A stretch of DNA of 39,771 bases, taken from assembly GCA_947626525.1 (NCBI GenBank), contig CANQSM010000022.1, forward strand, positions 1-39,771. Direction: 5' to 3'. Shown in pieces: positions 15,458-23,205 of this stretch. The DNA is from an uncultured Phocaeicola sp. (GTDB taxonomy: Bacteria; Bacteroidota; Bacteroidia; Bacteroidales; Bacteroidaceae). The notes beneath the pieces were generated by a model. That model made no database searches, had not been told where the DNA came from, and worked only from the letters and a program-made list of their open reading frames with translations. Numbering within the stretch: position 1 is the first letter of the stretch; every line of letters begins with the position of its first letter. The position numbers and the translations under genes were made by a program.

Positions 15458-17574
15458 TATCCCAACACATTCCACAGGTCACGAATCTGTCGTTCGGGAT
15501 CCCACTTACCATCGAATGTCCACTGGGCCGTAACGCCGTAAAACTCTGGTGCGTTTTCAGCCTCGTGCAAATTGTTGTTCAACCAGCCGCTTTGTCCTCC
15601 ATCGCGTGTACAACGGTAGTAATAGGTACGCTGTCCCCACGGACAGGGATCAAGCACTTTATCCGAATAGGCGTAACTGATATTGCTGTCAAGCACCTTA
15701 TCCGATAATTTACAGCAAATCAGATAAAACTGTGAATCATGATGCCAGCGTCCGAGCAGCGTGGGCGACTTGGCATCGAAAGTAGAGTTGGTGATGACCA
15801 GCTTCTTGCTTTTGTCTCCCCGTCCGTCATGCCAAATCATGGCACGGCCATCCCCATAGAAACGGCAGCGTGTGGCATAGCACCAACCGCGCGGACAAAG
15901 GAAATCCACTCCGGGACAACGGAGATTCAAATCGGCATGATAATACATTCCCTCTCCTTTCGGAGCCCAAAGCGACAGCGCATCGTTACCATCGGACCAC
16001 ACATTGCTGTTCAGTACAATGGTGCGTGTGGCACGTCCGAAAATCGCCATCTGGTGAGTTGTGGTGTTTTCCACGGTAGTTCCGTAATTGTTGTAAACGG
16101 TCAGCCCGCTGATGATGCAATCATCGGCCCCTTCCTGCAACACAATGACTCCGTTGCCCACCGGACGGCCGTGATATTCAGTCACGGCACGTGTCTTAGC
16201 CGTTTCGGCCAGCGTGATGAGGGTACTGTCGCGCTCTTCCCCTACCAATACGATATGAGGGCGGTCGACAATTACTTTCTGATTATACGTCCCTTTCCGA
16301 ATCCATATTTTAAAGGGAGCCGAAGGAATAGCCGGAGCTTTCTCTATAGCTGCCTGGATGCTTTCACCCGGATTGACCACCACGTCATAATCAGACGCAC
16401 GATGCACCGGACGGCGATTCAGGGAAATCAACCCTTTCTCATTCGCCCCTTTGGATTGCAGACTGACAGGTACCTTATGCTTGGCATCATACTTGTCCGC
16501 CCATTTCTCATACAGTTCGAACAGTTCGGCCGGCCGGTTATTATACCAGCTATATCCGTTGCGGCGTTCCGTCCCGATTTTCTCCAAACTACATCTGGGC
16601 ACCCCGTCGCGGTCGCACACATACGGCTCGCAGTGCACCAAATCATAAAAGCGTCCCCATATCGGTCCACCTTGCTCGTCCTTCACTAAGCGTGTGTTAC
16701 GCTGCCCGTGCTCATCAATCGTACGCTCCACACGCAAGCCGGTCAATTTATAGGTATCAAACCACTTCATGGCCGCATGCACCGCTTTTTTCACCTTTGC
16801 ATCCGGACGAGGCAGCTCCATCAGCAGACGCACAATGGAAGCGCTCTCCATAGAACAATATGAGGGCAATTCATAGGCCCGTGCCGGAGCTGGTTTCAAT
16901 GTATTTCGGTCGTGCTGCTGGCACCACACCGACAACTCTCCGTCCGTCACAATCTGTGTTGCCAAAATACATTCTATACCTTTGTCAAATGCCTTCTTCA
17001 TCCGCTTACGGAGATCCGGGTCGGTCAAATCGCCCTCATAAGGATGCTCCTCCTGGAACACACTGCGCAAAAGGAGCAAGGTATTCACCATAGCGTCGTC
17101 ATTATAGGTGATATGCACCTGATAGCCACGCATCTCCGGCCAAAACTGCGGCCATCCGCCATTCTCGTACTGTCCGCTCAACAGATATTCCACCCCTCGG
17201 CGAAAACCGTCCCGATAGCGTACATCACCTGTCTGCTGATACAAGCGAGCCAGAAAAACCAATTGTGTGTTAGTTGCCCCATTATCGGTAGTGGAGTCAT
17301 TACGGCGCGACTTCTCTTTCAGCACCGCAGCCAATTCCTTGTCAGTAAGCTTGCGGGCCATATCGATATTTTTAGGCCATCCTCCTGTACACCGTTGATA
17401 AGCCAGCACCTGGTCGCCCACGAGACGGGCTTCCTGGGTTTTAAAAAAATCTGGATTGGTTTCACGCAAAACATTGCGTTTGGATTGTGCCATAGCCGTG
17501 AAGGCGGTTGCCAGCACACTCAGGGAAATGACCATTACACATCGGCTTCCATTCATAAAAAGATGCTTCATCAT
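15454..17574 (-). CDS. Secreted PL10 pectate lyase - CE8 pectinesterase fusion
   Basis: The protein of about 706 residues starts with a signal peptide ending at TAMAQS. The first half (about 30-370) fits polysaccharide lyase family 10: RCTGGWPKNIDMAR, STTDNGATNTQLVFLARLY and a second copy-like NGGWPQFWPEMRGYQ. The second half (about 410-700) is a pectinesterase-like beta-helix (NPGESIQAAIEKAP, FKIWIRKGTYNQKV, GVDFLCPRG, LLGRW). It would demethylate and cleave homogalacturonan in the periplasm. The QDT catalytic block is replaced by GNDALSLW, while Asp in VDF and Arg in LGRW are kept, so the esterase part is divergent. The ATG at 17574 (or 17571) is preferred to a GTG at 17592. No SusC/SusD genes adjoin it, so this is not a complete utilisation locus. 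Confidence 0.85.
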   Translation of the reverse strand: MMKHLFMNGSRCVMVISLSVLATAFTAMAQSKRNVLRETNPDFFKTQEARLVGDQVLAYQRCTGGWPKNIDMARKLTDKELAAVLKEKSRRNDSTTDNGATNTQLVFLARLYQQTGDVRYRDGFRRGVEYLLSGQYENGGWPQFWPEMRGYQVHITYNDDAMVNTLLLLRSVFQEEHPYEGDLTDPDLRKRMKKAFDKGIECILATQIVTDGELSVWCQQHDRNTLKPAPARAYELPSYCSMESASIVRLLMELPRPDAKVKKAVHAAMKWFDTYKLTGLRVERTIDEHGQRNTRLVKDEQGGPIWGRFYDLVHCEPYVCDRDGVPRCSLEKIGTERRNGYSWYNNRPAELFELYEKWADKYDAKHKVPVSLQSKGANEKGLISLNRRPVHRASDYDVVVNPGESIQAAIEKAPAIPSAPFKIWIRKGTYNQKVIVDRPHIVLVGEERDSTLITLAETAKTRAVTEYHGRPVGNGVIVLQEGADDCIISGLTVYNNYGTTVENTTTHQMAIFGRATRTIVLNSNVWSDGNDALSLWAPKGEGMYYHADLNLRCPGVDFLCPRGWCYATRCRFYGDGRAMIWHDGRGDKSKKLVITNSTFDAKSPTLLGRWHHDSQFYLICCKLSDKVLDSNISYAYSDKVLDPCPWGQRTYYYRCTRDGGQSGWLNNNLHEAENAPEFYGVTAQWTFDGKWDPERQIRDLWNVLGY

Positions 17575-17592
17575 AATAGATTTAATATTCAC

Positions 17593-18290
17593 CGTATCAT
17601 CCGGTTCCCATTTACGCCACGTTATTTCATCGCACGAAATGCATCCGGGATTCGCTTTATATTTTTAGACATTTCTCACCTTGAAAAGTTTAAGACCTCA
17701 CCTGAAAAATGTCCCTCAACCGTATTTTTCCAACGATAAAGATGTCATTTTCACTCTCTACAGAGTTTTTGTTTTCTACTATCACTACTTCCACTTTTTC
17801 TCTGAACTCTCTTTAAATAAAGTATTTCTCTTCAAGCATGCCTATTCCATTTCTTCCGCCCACTTCCCGTTACAGATGTATCCCCCTGCATGATTAAGAA
17901 AATGCTTGTCGGAAAAAGGACAGTTCCCTCTTCCTTTCGTATTTTTTGAGGGAATATTTTTACGCCCTCCATCGAAAACCGTACAGCCCTCGGTGCAGAA
18001 ACATACGATTTACAATGGAGGGCTGTACTGCCTTCGTATGTGGGCCATAGAATATAAAGAGGCTCAACAGAATACTTCCCTCATACGAGGACATTCTTAC
18101 AACGATGCCGGAAAGAACCGGCAGGCGTGCGGCTCCCAACGGGAAAAGGCTTCGATTATAGAAGAGCCGACGCGGCAACCGGAGTCCGGCCGCCCCCAAT
18201 TGGCAAGAGCATGCCCGATTGAAAGAATCGCCGAGAACATTGTATTCGTAAACAAAGCAAGTAAGAAACAAGGTAAATAAAAAAACAGAG
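17593..18290. other. Intergenic region rich in inverted repeats, no convincing gene
   Basis: Open frames exist but lack recognisable starts or protein character. Structures seen: TTCCCTC/GAGGGAA at 17924-17930 and 17948-17954 followed by a T-rich run; GCCCTCCAT (17964-17972) with ATGGAGGGC (18015-18023); GTACAGCCCTC (17981-17991) with GAGGGCTGTAC (18018-18028); ACATACGA (18001-18008) with TCGTATGT (18034-18041); TGCCGG/CCGGCA at 18106-18123. Several arms overlap, so these hairpins exclude each other. The promoter of the leftward pectinase gene should lie at the left end, but no clear -7 box was found. Confidence 0.5.
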
Positions 18291-18422
18291 ATGGCGGTAC
18301 ATTCCGATTCAAAGCCGGCACCCCGCCGCAAAGACGACAGTCCGGTTGAAGAGCTGTTTGAAGCCAACCTCCTTCATCAACCGTGGAAAATAGGAAAGAA
18401 TTACCGGGCTTCTGAAGAATAA
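18291..18422 (+). CDS. Possible small protein, 43 residues
   Basis: An ATG preceded by an A-rich leader with AGAG opens a frame for a 43-residue hydrophilic protein starting MAVHSDSKPAPRRKDDSPVE and ending in KNYRASEE. No signal peptide, membrane segment or known motif is seen. After it, to about 18500, lie an eight-G tract (18457-18464) and a hairpin, AACGGGC with GCCCGTT (18476-18502). The codon choice is not unlike neighbouring genes, but a chance frame of this size is quite possible, and I do not recognise a family. Confidence 0.3.
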   Translation: MAVHSDSKPAPRRKDDSPVEELFEANLLHQPWKIGKNYRASEE

Positions 18423-18700
18423 AGCGCATGGGGAGCTCCGTTTTTGGGTAAATACTGGGGGGGGTGTTGAAGGGAAACGGGCACCGCCACACATCGCCCG
18501 TTACAAGGCTGACAATAAATAGGATAGATAGTAAAAACAAGACAAAAGCCCGTAAAACAGCGTGTTGACAACTAGTATGAAAAAGTCTATGTATGCCCTG
18601 AGTTCATATTATTTTGAAAAGAAACCCGCCGCTAGTTTGCAATTTATCAATGACGGACAATCAATATCATTTTGAATCACATCGTTATTTAAATAGTAGT

Positions 18701-18849
18701 GGAAGAACTTTTCCAACGCATTGAAACGTTAGTTTCATATGGTATGAGGCTCTTGTTCCAAGGCTTATAAAACTACAGTTTCAACTGGACGGAACTACTA
18801 TTTCAAAAGGTTTGGGACTATAGTTTCAACCGTCTGAAACCAGAACATG
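18701..18849. repeat. Degenerate 22-23-bp palindromic tandem array B
   Basis: Dyad cores related to GAAACTATAGTTTC start at 18701, 18723, 18746, 18769, 18792, 18814 and, as a half copy, 18836: spacings of 22-23 bases throughout. The best copies (18723, 18769, 18814) match the consensus at 11-12 of 14 positions. Between cores lies a semi-conserved AAnnGGnnnG. Each unit can also pair TTTCA with TGAAA across the spacer, for example GTTTCA-ACCGTC-TGAAAC at 18823-18840. There are no unique spacers, so this is not CRISPR. No gene lies in it. Confidence 0.75.
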
Positions 18850-18897
18850 CCTCCGTACACAAAGGAAGTTTATACTGTAGAAGAGATGATTTTCATC

Positions 18898-18967
18898 AGC
18901 AAAACAGACTTGCTCAAAGCATGTTACACAACATGCCACACAGTTTGCTATTCTCATCTGTTTTGCT
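18898..18967. repeat. Nested inverted repeats upstream of the JAMM-like gene
   Basis: AGCAAAACAGA (18898-18908) pairs perfectly with TCTGTTTTGCT (18957-18967). Inside it GCATGTT (18919-18925) pairs with AACATGC (18930-18936) around ACAC. The right arm is followed by TTCTTTTG. The element lies 110 bases before the next start codon, so it may be a terminator, a cruciform or a leader structure. Confidence 0.55.
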
Positions 18968-19076
18968 TTCTTTTGTAAATTAAGGAAATCCTATCAGTAT
19001 AATATACAGAAAGGAGGAAACTTCATTATACTTATACTTCCCTACCATCCTTATCAACTTTTAAACATTTAATAAT

Positions 19077-19654
19077 ATGAAAAAAAATCTTCTGTATATC
19101 ATTATCGGATTATCATGTTGGAGTTGCAACAATGATAATGAAAACATGGCACCGCCTTTCACACCACAAAAAGAAACAAGAGCCATAACCTACGATTATC
19201 CCGACAAAGACCAAATGCTTCGCATTAACTTAATAGTAGAAAATATGAGAATGGCTGGGATCTTACAAAAGAAATGGCTAAGAACGAGCAAAGGCGGGAA
19301 ATTGGATTCTACATTTACAGCACTAAAATTTCAGACAATGAATTCAACTATCTTATTGGGAACTTCCAACTTGGCCCTATTGTGACCACGGAAAATGAAG
19401 TCCCTTTTTTACATTATAGAAATCCAGCCAACAATAATTATTGCGGATTTTTCCATACTCACACACCTCTTACGTATGTTTCTTTCGACTACTCCAGACC
19501 TGTCGGTCCTTCCAGAGCTGACGAATCCATGGCGTGGAATCCCTCGTTTTATTGTCCAGGATTCGTATACGATTATGTTACGCCAATCTCCACCGGGCAT
19601 GACATTAATATACATTCAATAATTTATCATTTCGGACCTATAGTAAGAGTATAA
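19077..19654 (+). pseudogene. Frameshifted lipoprotein with a JAMM-like HxH...SxxD motif
   Basis: The first frame (from ATG 19077) gives a lipoprotein signal (IIIGLSCWSC) and about 50 residues that read well, then turns into nonsense and stops at 19385. The second frame, open from 19229, continues with YENGWDLTKEMAKNEQRRE and ends at 19654. Loss of one base between 19229 and about 19245, perhaps in the A4 run at 19240-19243, explains both; joined, they would make about 193 residues. The second part carries REIGFYIY, GFFHTHTPL and GPSRADE, which resemble the Glu, HxH and SxxD of JAMM/MPN metallopeptidases, with a longer HxH-to-Ser spacing than usual. A sequencing error or programmed shift cannot be excluded. 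Confidence 0.6.
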
Positions 19655-19682
19655 CATCCAATCATATAACACATTCATTACC

Positions 19683-20234
19683 ATGAAAACAACATACCGC
19701 ATTTTAATTATGCTCACAATAGGACTATGTGTTTCCACAAGTCACTCCATAGCCCAATCAGAGACCAAGTATGCCAGAAGCTCAGATAACGAAAGCAGCA
19801 ACTGGACAGATATGTCGAAGGGAAAAGAAAGCTATTTTGTCAACAAGGCTTTAGAACTGATAAAAGAGTACGGACCGGGATATTACCGCCCGAACGCCCG
19901 ATTCGATATCGCCGAAAATGAATACATGCAAGACGGGGAATATGAAAGCGTTTTACAGAACAACGGCCGTAAATATTACATCATCGGTTTCTTTTACGAC
20001 ACACAGGAAGAATGGTTCAAAGATATCTTTGTCGCCTCCGTCCGTTTTTGGAAAGACACGGAAGAGCCTTGGAATATCACTTTCGGAAACGGGAAGAAAA
20101 TTCTATTCCTTACAGAGCCGTACAAAGCATCGAAAAAGAAACACGAGATAGTTCCTTTTGAATTAGATACCCTTAAAATGAAAAGAATGGAAAGGTTCAT
20201 GCAACGAAGCCGGTTAAAAACCGAAGCAAAGTAA
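19683..20234 (+). CDS. Secreted protein of unknown function
   Basis: The 183-residue protein has a cleavable signal peptide (MKTTYRILIMLTIGLCVS, ending near SIAQS) and no further membrane segment. The mature part is polar and aromatic, with YGPGYYRPNARFDIAENEYM, GRKYYIIGFFYDTQEEWFKDIF and WNITFGNGKKILFL, then a very basic tail with KMKRMERFMQR. I do not recognise a family. It starts 28 bases after the JAMM-like frameshifted gene and probably belongs to the same operon, so it may be its partner, for example a substrate, inhibitor or binding protein. The fold is probably alpha/beta. It ends 84 bases before the convergent waaA stop. Confidence 0.75.
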   Translation: MKTTYRILIMLTIGLCVSTSHSIAQSETKYARSSDNESSNWTDMSKGKESYFVNKALELIKEYGPGYYRPNARFDIAENEYMQDGEYESVLQNNGRKYYIIGFFYDTQEEWFKDIFVASVRFWKDTEEPWNITFGNGKKILFLTEPYKASKKKHEIVPFELDTLKMKRMERFMQRSRLKTEAK

Positions 20235-20254
20235 ACTCGTGTGTGAAAACAATC

Positions 20255-20297
20255 AAGGCATGCGTAAAGACTAAAAAAACATCTCAACGCATGCCTT
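20255..20297. terminator. Inverted repeat between convergent genes
   Basis: AAGGCATGCGT (20255-20265) pairs perfectly with ACGCATGCCTT (20287-20297) around a 21-base loop. It lies between the unknown secreted-protein gene and waaA, where a two-way terminator would be expected, but neither side has a clean T run. Confidence 0.5.
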
Positions 20298-20318
20298 CCG
20301 TTATGACCGTCCGAGCAT

Positions 20319-21536
20319 TCAGAAATCAATCATGTCAAGTATTTTATCGGTCGCCCCGGCATGGTCTTTCACATACAGTCCCGCCGCATATCCCGTCCTC
20401 CTCAGATAATCGGCGTCAGTCAGCAATCTATCCGTCAAAGTCTTGAAATCAGCCTCATCATGTATTTCAAAGGCACCGCCCTCCTCCAACAACTGCTGCG
20501 CCTCGCGGAAACGCTTGTTGTTCGGACCGAACATCACCGGTACTCCATAAACAGCAGCCTCCAGCACATTATGAATGCCTACTCCGAAACCGCCGCCTAT
20601 GTATGCAATCTCCCCGTAACGGTAGATGGAAGAGAGCAATCCGTAACAATCGACAATCAAACAGTCGGCCTGCCTTACCGCCGCTTCATCCGCTTGGGAA
20701 TAGCGTACATACGGACGTTTCAGTTTACCTATGATCTCGGTCAGATGGCTCTCCCCTATCACATGCGGGGCAATAATCAGTTTCAGTTCGGGGTGTGTAT
20801 TGAAGTATGCAATGAAAAGGTCCTCATCAGGAGGCCACGAGCTACCTGCCACAAACACCGTATGATCTAGCTTGAAAGCCTGCATCAGCGGTAAAGGTTT
20901 GGCTTGTTTCCTGATTTCCATCACCCGGTCGAAGCGGGTGTCGCCCACCACCGTCACATTGTGGATGCCTAACTTCGCCAGCAATTCTTTGGAGGCCTCA
21001 TTTTGCACAAACAGACGGGTAAAGCGGGTAAGCACCTTATAATATTGTCCGCCATACCACCGGAAAAAGACCTGATCCTTACGGAAGATGGAGGAAACAC
21101 TGTACACCGGAATATGCCGGTATTGCAAGGCCTTCAGATAGTTTTGCCAAAACTCGTATTTGATGAAGAAAGCCATGGTGGGACGTGCCAAATCCAAGAA
21201 ACGCTTCACGTTACGCGGCGTATCAAAAGGCAAGTAACAAATGACATCCGCCCCTTCATAGTTTTTACGCACTTCATATCCCGATGGAGAGAAGAAAGTC
21301 AGCAGAATCTTATATTCCGGATACTGCCGACGGATACGTTCCATCAGCGGACGTCCCTGTTCGAACTCACCCAAAGACGCTGCATGAAACCAAATATAAG
21401 GTTCGTCCTCTTTGATATGCTCCCGGAGAATATCGAACACTTTTGCATGTCCGTCGACCATTAGTCGGACCTTCCTGTTAAAGAGAGAAACAATCTTAAC
21501 GGCTAACAAATAGGCATAAATGACAAAACTATACAT
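20319..21536 (-). CDS. waaA: Kdo transferase (lipid A glycosyltransferase)
   Basis: WaaA (KdtA) transfers 3-deoxy-D-manno-octulosonate from CMP-Kdo to lipid A precursor at the inner membrane. The 405-residue protein has an N-terminal membrane-associated helix (FVIYAYLLAVKIV) and the GT30 block WFHAASLGEFEQGRPL, in which Glu57 is the catalytic base. Later VVGDTRFDRV, SSWPPDE, IIAPHVIGE and GEIAYIGGGFGVGIHNVLEAAVYGVPVMFGP form the CMP-Kdo side. Whether it adds one or two sugars cannot be told. Its ATG shares a base with the gltX stop (TAATG), so it is translationally coupled to gltX, an arrangement probably conserved in Bacteroides. Confidence 0.93.
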   Translation of the reverse strand: MYSFVIYAYLLAVKIVSLFNRKVRLMVDGHAKVFDILREHIKEDEPYIWFHAASLGEFEQGRPLMERIRRQYPEYKILLTFFSPSGYEVRKNYEGADVICYLPFDTPRNVKRFLDLARPTMAFFIKYEFWQNYLKALQYRHIPVYSVSSIFRKDQVFFRWYGGQYYKVLTRFTRLFVQNEASKELLAKLGIHNVTVVGDTRFDRVMEIRKQAKPLPLMQAFKLDHTVFVAGSSWPPDEDLFIAYFNTHPELKLIIAPHVIGESHLTEIIGKLKRPYVRYSQADEAAVRQADCLIVDCYGLLSSIYRYGEIAYIGGGFGVGIHNVLEAAVYGVPVMFGPNNKRFREAQQLLEEGGAFEIHDEADFKTLTDRLLTDADYLRRTGYAAGLYVKDHAGATDKILDMIDF

Positions 21537-23086
21537 TACTTCCGAGCATTATCCTTTGTAAAAACAGGGAGACAGTCACATTCCACCGCTCTGCGAAGAC
21601 GGGCCAGCGTCTCCTCTTTGCCTAAAAAAGCAGAGATATCGAACATGTGAGGCCCAATGCCGTCACCGACCAAGGCCAAACGGAACGCGTTCATGATGTT
21701 TCCCGTATGGAGACCGTTCTCCTCTATCCATTTCATCACCGCCCGTTCCTGATTCTCCAGCGAGAAGTCGTCCAAGCCTTGCAGCACTTCCGCCAGCTTC
21801 GACATCATCTCTCCCGAATCCTCTTTCCATCGTTTCTTGCGCGTCTTCTCCTCATATTCGACGGGAGCAATAAAGAAAAACTTACATAGCGGCCACAACT
21901 CCTTCACAAAGTTCACACGGCCTTTCATCAGTCCTACCGCTACCACCACTTTCTCCATCGGCGTTTCCACACCGTGCGCTTGCAGTATCGGCATAAAGAG
22001 TTCGGCCACCTTCTCATCGCTCATCTTCAGTATGTATTCATGATTGAACCAGATACCCTTTACGTAATCGAACTTGGCACCGGCTTTGCTGCAACGATGT
22101 ATATCGAACAGCTGTACCATCTCATCCAAAGACATCAGTTCCTGGTCGTTACCGGGATTCCATCCCAACAAGGCCAAAAAGTTCAAGACCGCATCCGGCA
22201 AATACCCTGACTCCCTATAACCGGAAGAGACTTCACCCGTTTTCGGATCGTGCCATTCCAAAGGAAAGACGGGAAATCCCAGTCTGTCACCGTCACGCTT
22301 GCTCAACTTGCCTTTCCCGTCCGGCTTCAGCAACAAGGGCAGATGGGCAAACTCCGGCATGGTATCCTCCCAACCGAAAGCCCGGTAAAGCAACACATGG
22401 AGCGGAGCTGAAGGCAACCACTCTTCACCACGTATCACATGGGTAATCTTCATCAAATGGTCGTCCACAATATTCGCCAGATGGTAAGTAGGCAATTCGT
22501 CCGCCGACTTATAGAGAACCTTGTCATCCAAAACAGAAGAATGAATCACGACATCGCCACGTATCAAATCGTGCACATGCACGTCCTCGTTCGGCTCTAT
22601 CTTGAAACGAACCACATACTGTTCGCCCTTCGCAATCAATTTGTCCACTTCCTCTTTCGGCATACTCAAAGAGTTACGCATTCCCATACGGGTAGATGCA
22701 CCATATTGGAAATTAGCAATCTCCGCTCTTTTCGACTCCAACTCGGCCGGGGTATCGAATGCGATATACGCTTTCCCCGACTCCAACAATACCTGTACAT
22801 ATTTTTTATAGATATCGCGACGTTCCGACTGGCGGTACGGTCCGTATTCTCCACCGAAGCTCACTCCCTCGTCGAACCGGATACCCAACCATTTGAACGA
22901 CTCGATAATGTACTCTTCCGCACCGGGAACATATCGGTTCGAATCCGTATCCTCGATACGGAACACCAAATCGCCACCGTGCTGACGGGCAAACAGATAA
23001 TTATATAAGGCTGTACGAACCCCTCCGATATGCAAAGCCCCCGTAGGACTGGGAGCAAAACGAACTCTAACTTTTCTTTCTGCCAT
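21536..23086 (-). CDS. gltX: Glutamate--tRNA ligase
   Basis: This class I synthetase charges tRNA-Glu. The 516-residue protein opens with [19 protein letters not shown], whose HIGG (19-22) is the HIGH signature, and has KLSKRDGDR for the KMSKS loop. [19 protein letters not shown] and [34 protein letters not shown] are further family blocks. The anticodon-binding region is somewhat longer than in E. coli GltX, as usual for Bacteroidetes. The ATG at 23086 follows a -7-like box at 23113-23120. It is the first gene of a gltX-waaA operon, and glutamine is probably charged through a separate enzyme, not visible here. Confidence 0.96.
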   Translation of the reverse strand: MAERKVRVRFAPSPTGALHIGGVRTALYNYLFARQHGGDLVFRIEDTDSNRYVPGAEEYIIESFKWLGIRFDEGVSFGGEYGPYRQSERRDIYKKYVQVLLESGKAYIAFDTPAELESKRAEIANFQYGASTRMGMRNSLSMPKEEVDKLIAKGEQYVVRFKIEPNEDVHVHDLIRGDVVIHSSVLDDKVLYKSADELPTYHLANIVDDHLMKITHVIRGEEWLPSAPLHVLLYRAFGWEDTMPEFAHLPLLLKPDGKGKLSKRDGDRLGFPVFPLEWHDPKTGEVSSGYRESGYLPDAVLNFLALLGWNPGNDQELMSLDEMVQLFDIHRCSKAGAKFDYVKGIWFNHEYILKMSDEKVAELFMPILQAHGVETPMEKVVVAVGLMKGRVNFVKELWPLCKFFFIAPVEYEEKTRKKRWKEDSGEMMSKLAEVLQGLDDFSLENQERAVMKWIEENGLHTGNIMNAFRLALVGDGIGPHMFDISAFLGKEETLARLRRAVECDCLPVFTKDNARK

Positions 23087-23112
23087 GATTGCTTTCGTTT
23101 ATAATTCGTTTG

Positions 23113-23120
23113 CAAAAATA
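23113..23120 (-). promoter_or_regulatory. Candidate -7 box for gltX-waaA
   Basis: The minus strand reads TATTTTTG, matching TAnnTTTG, 26 bases before the gltX ATG. No good TTTG -33 element is found upstream. The opposite strand has a weaker TATATTCG at 23154-23161 that might serve the rightward gene. Confidence 0.5.
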
Positions 23121-23205
23121 AGACTTTTTTCCCTGACTTATTGTTTTTTTCCTTATATTCGCACAAAATAATAGGTACAAGTGTTGTTTGGAGGAAACTA
23201 CATTT

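Noticed and set aside
17906-18280. Plus-strand frame of 124 codons in the gene-poor region
   Set aside because: Crosses the hairpin cluster and has no recognisable protein character or start signal.
18097-18540. Minus-strand frame of 147 codons in the gene-poor region
   Set aside because: No ribosome binding site or family pattern, composition unlike a normal protein, and it lies over hairpins and an eight-G tract.
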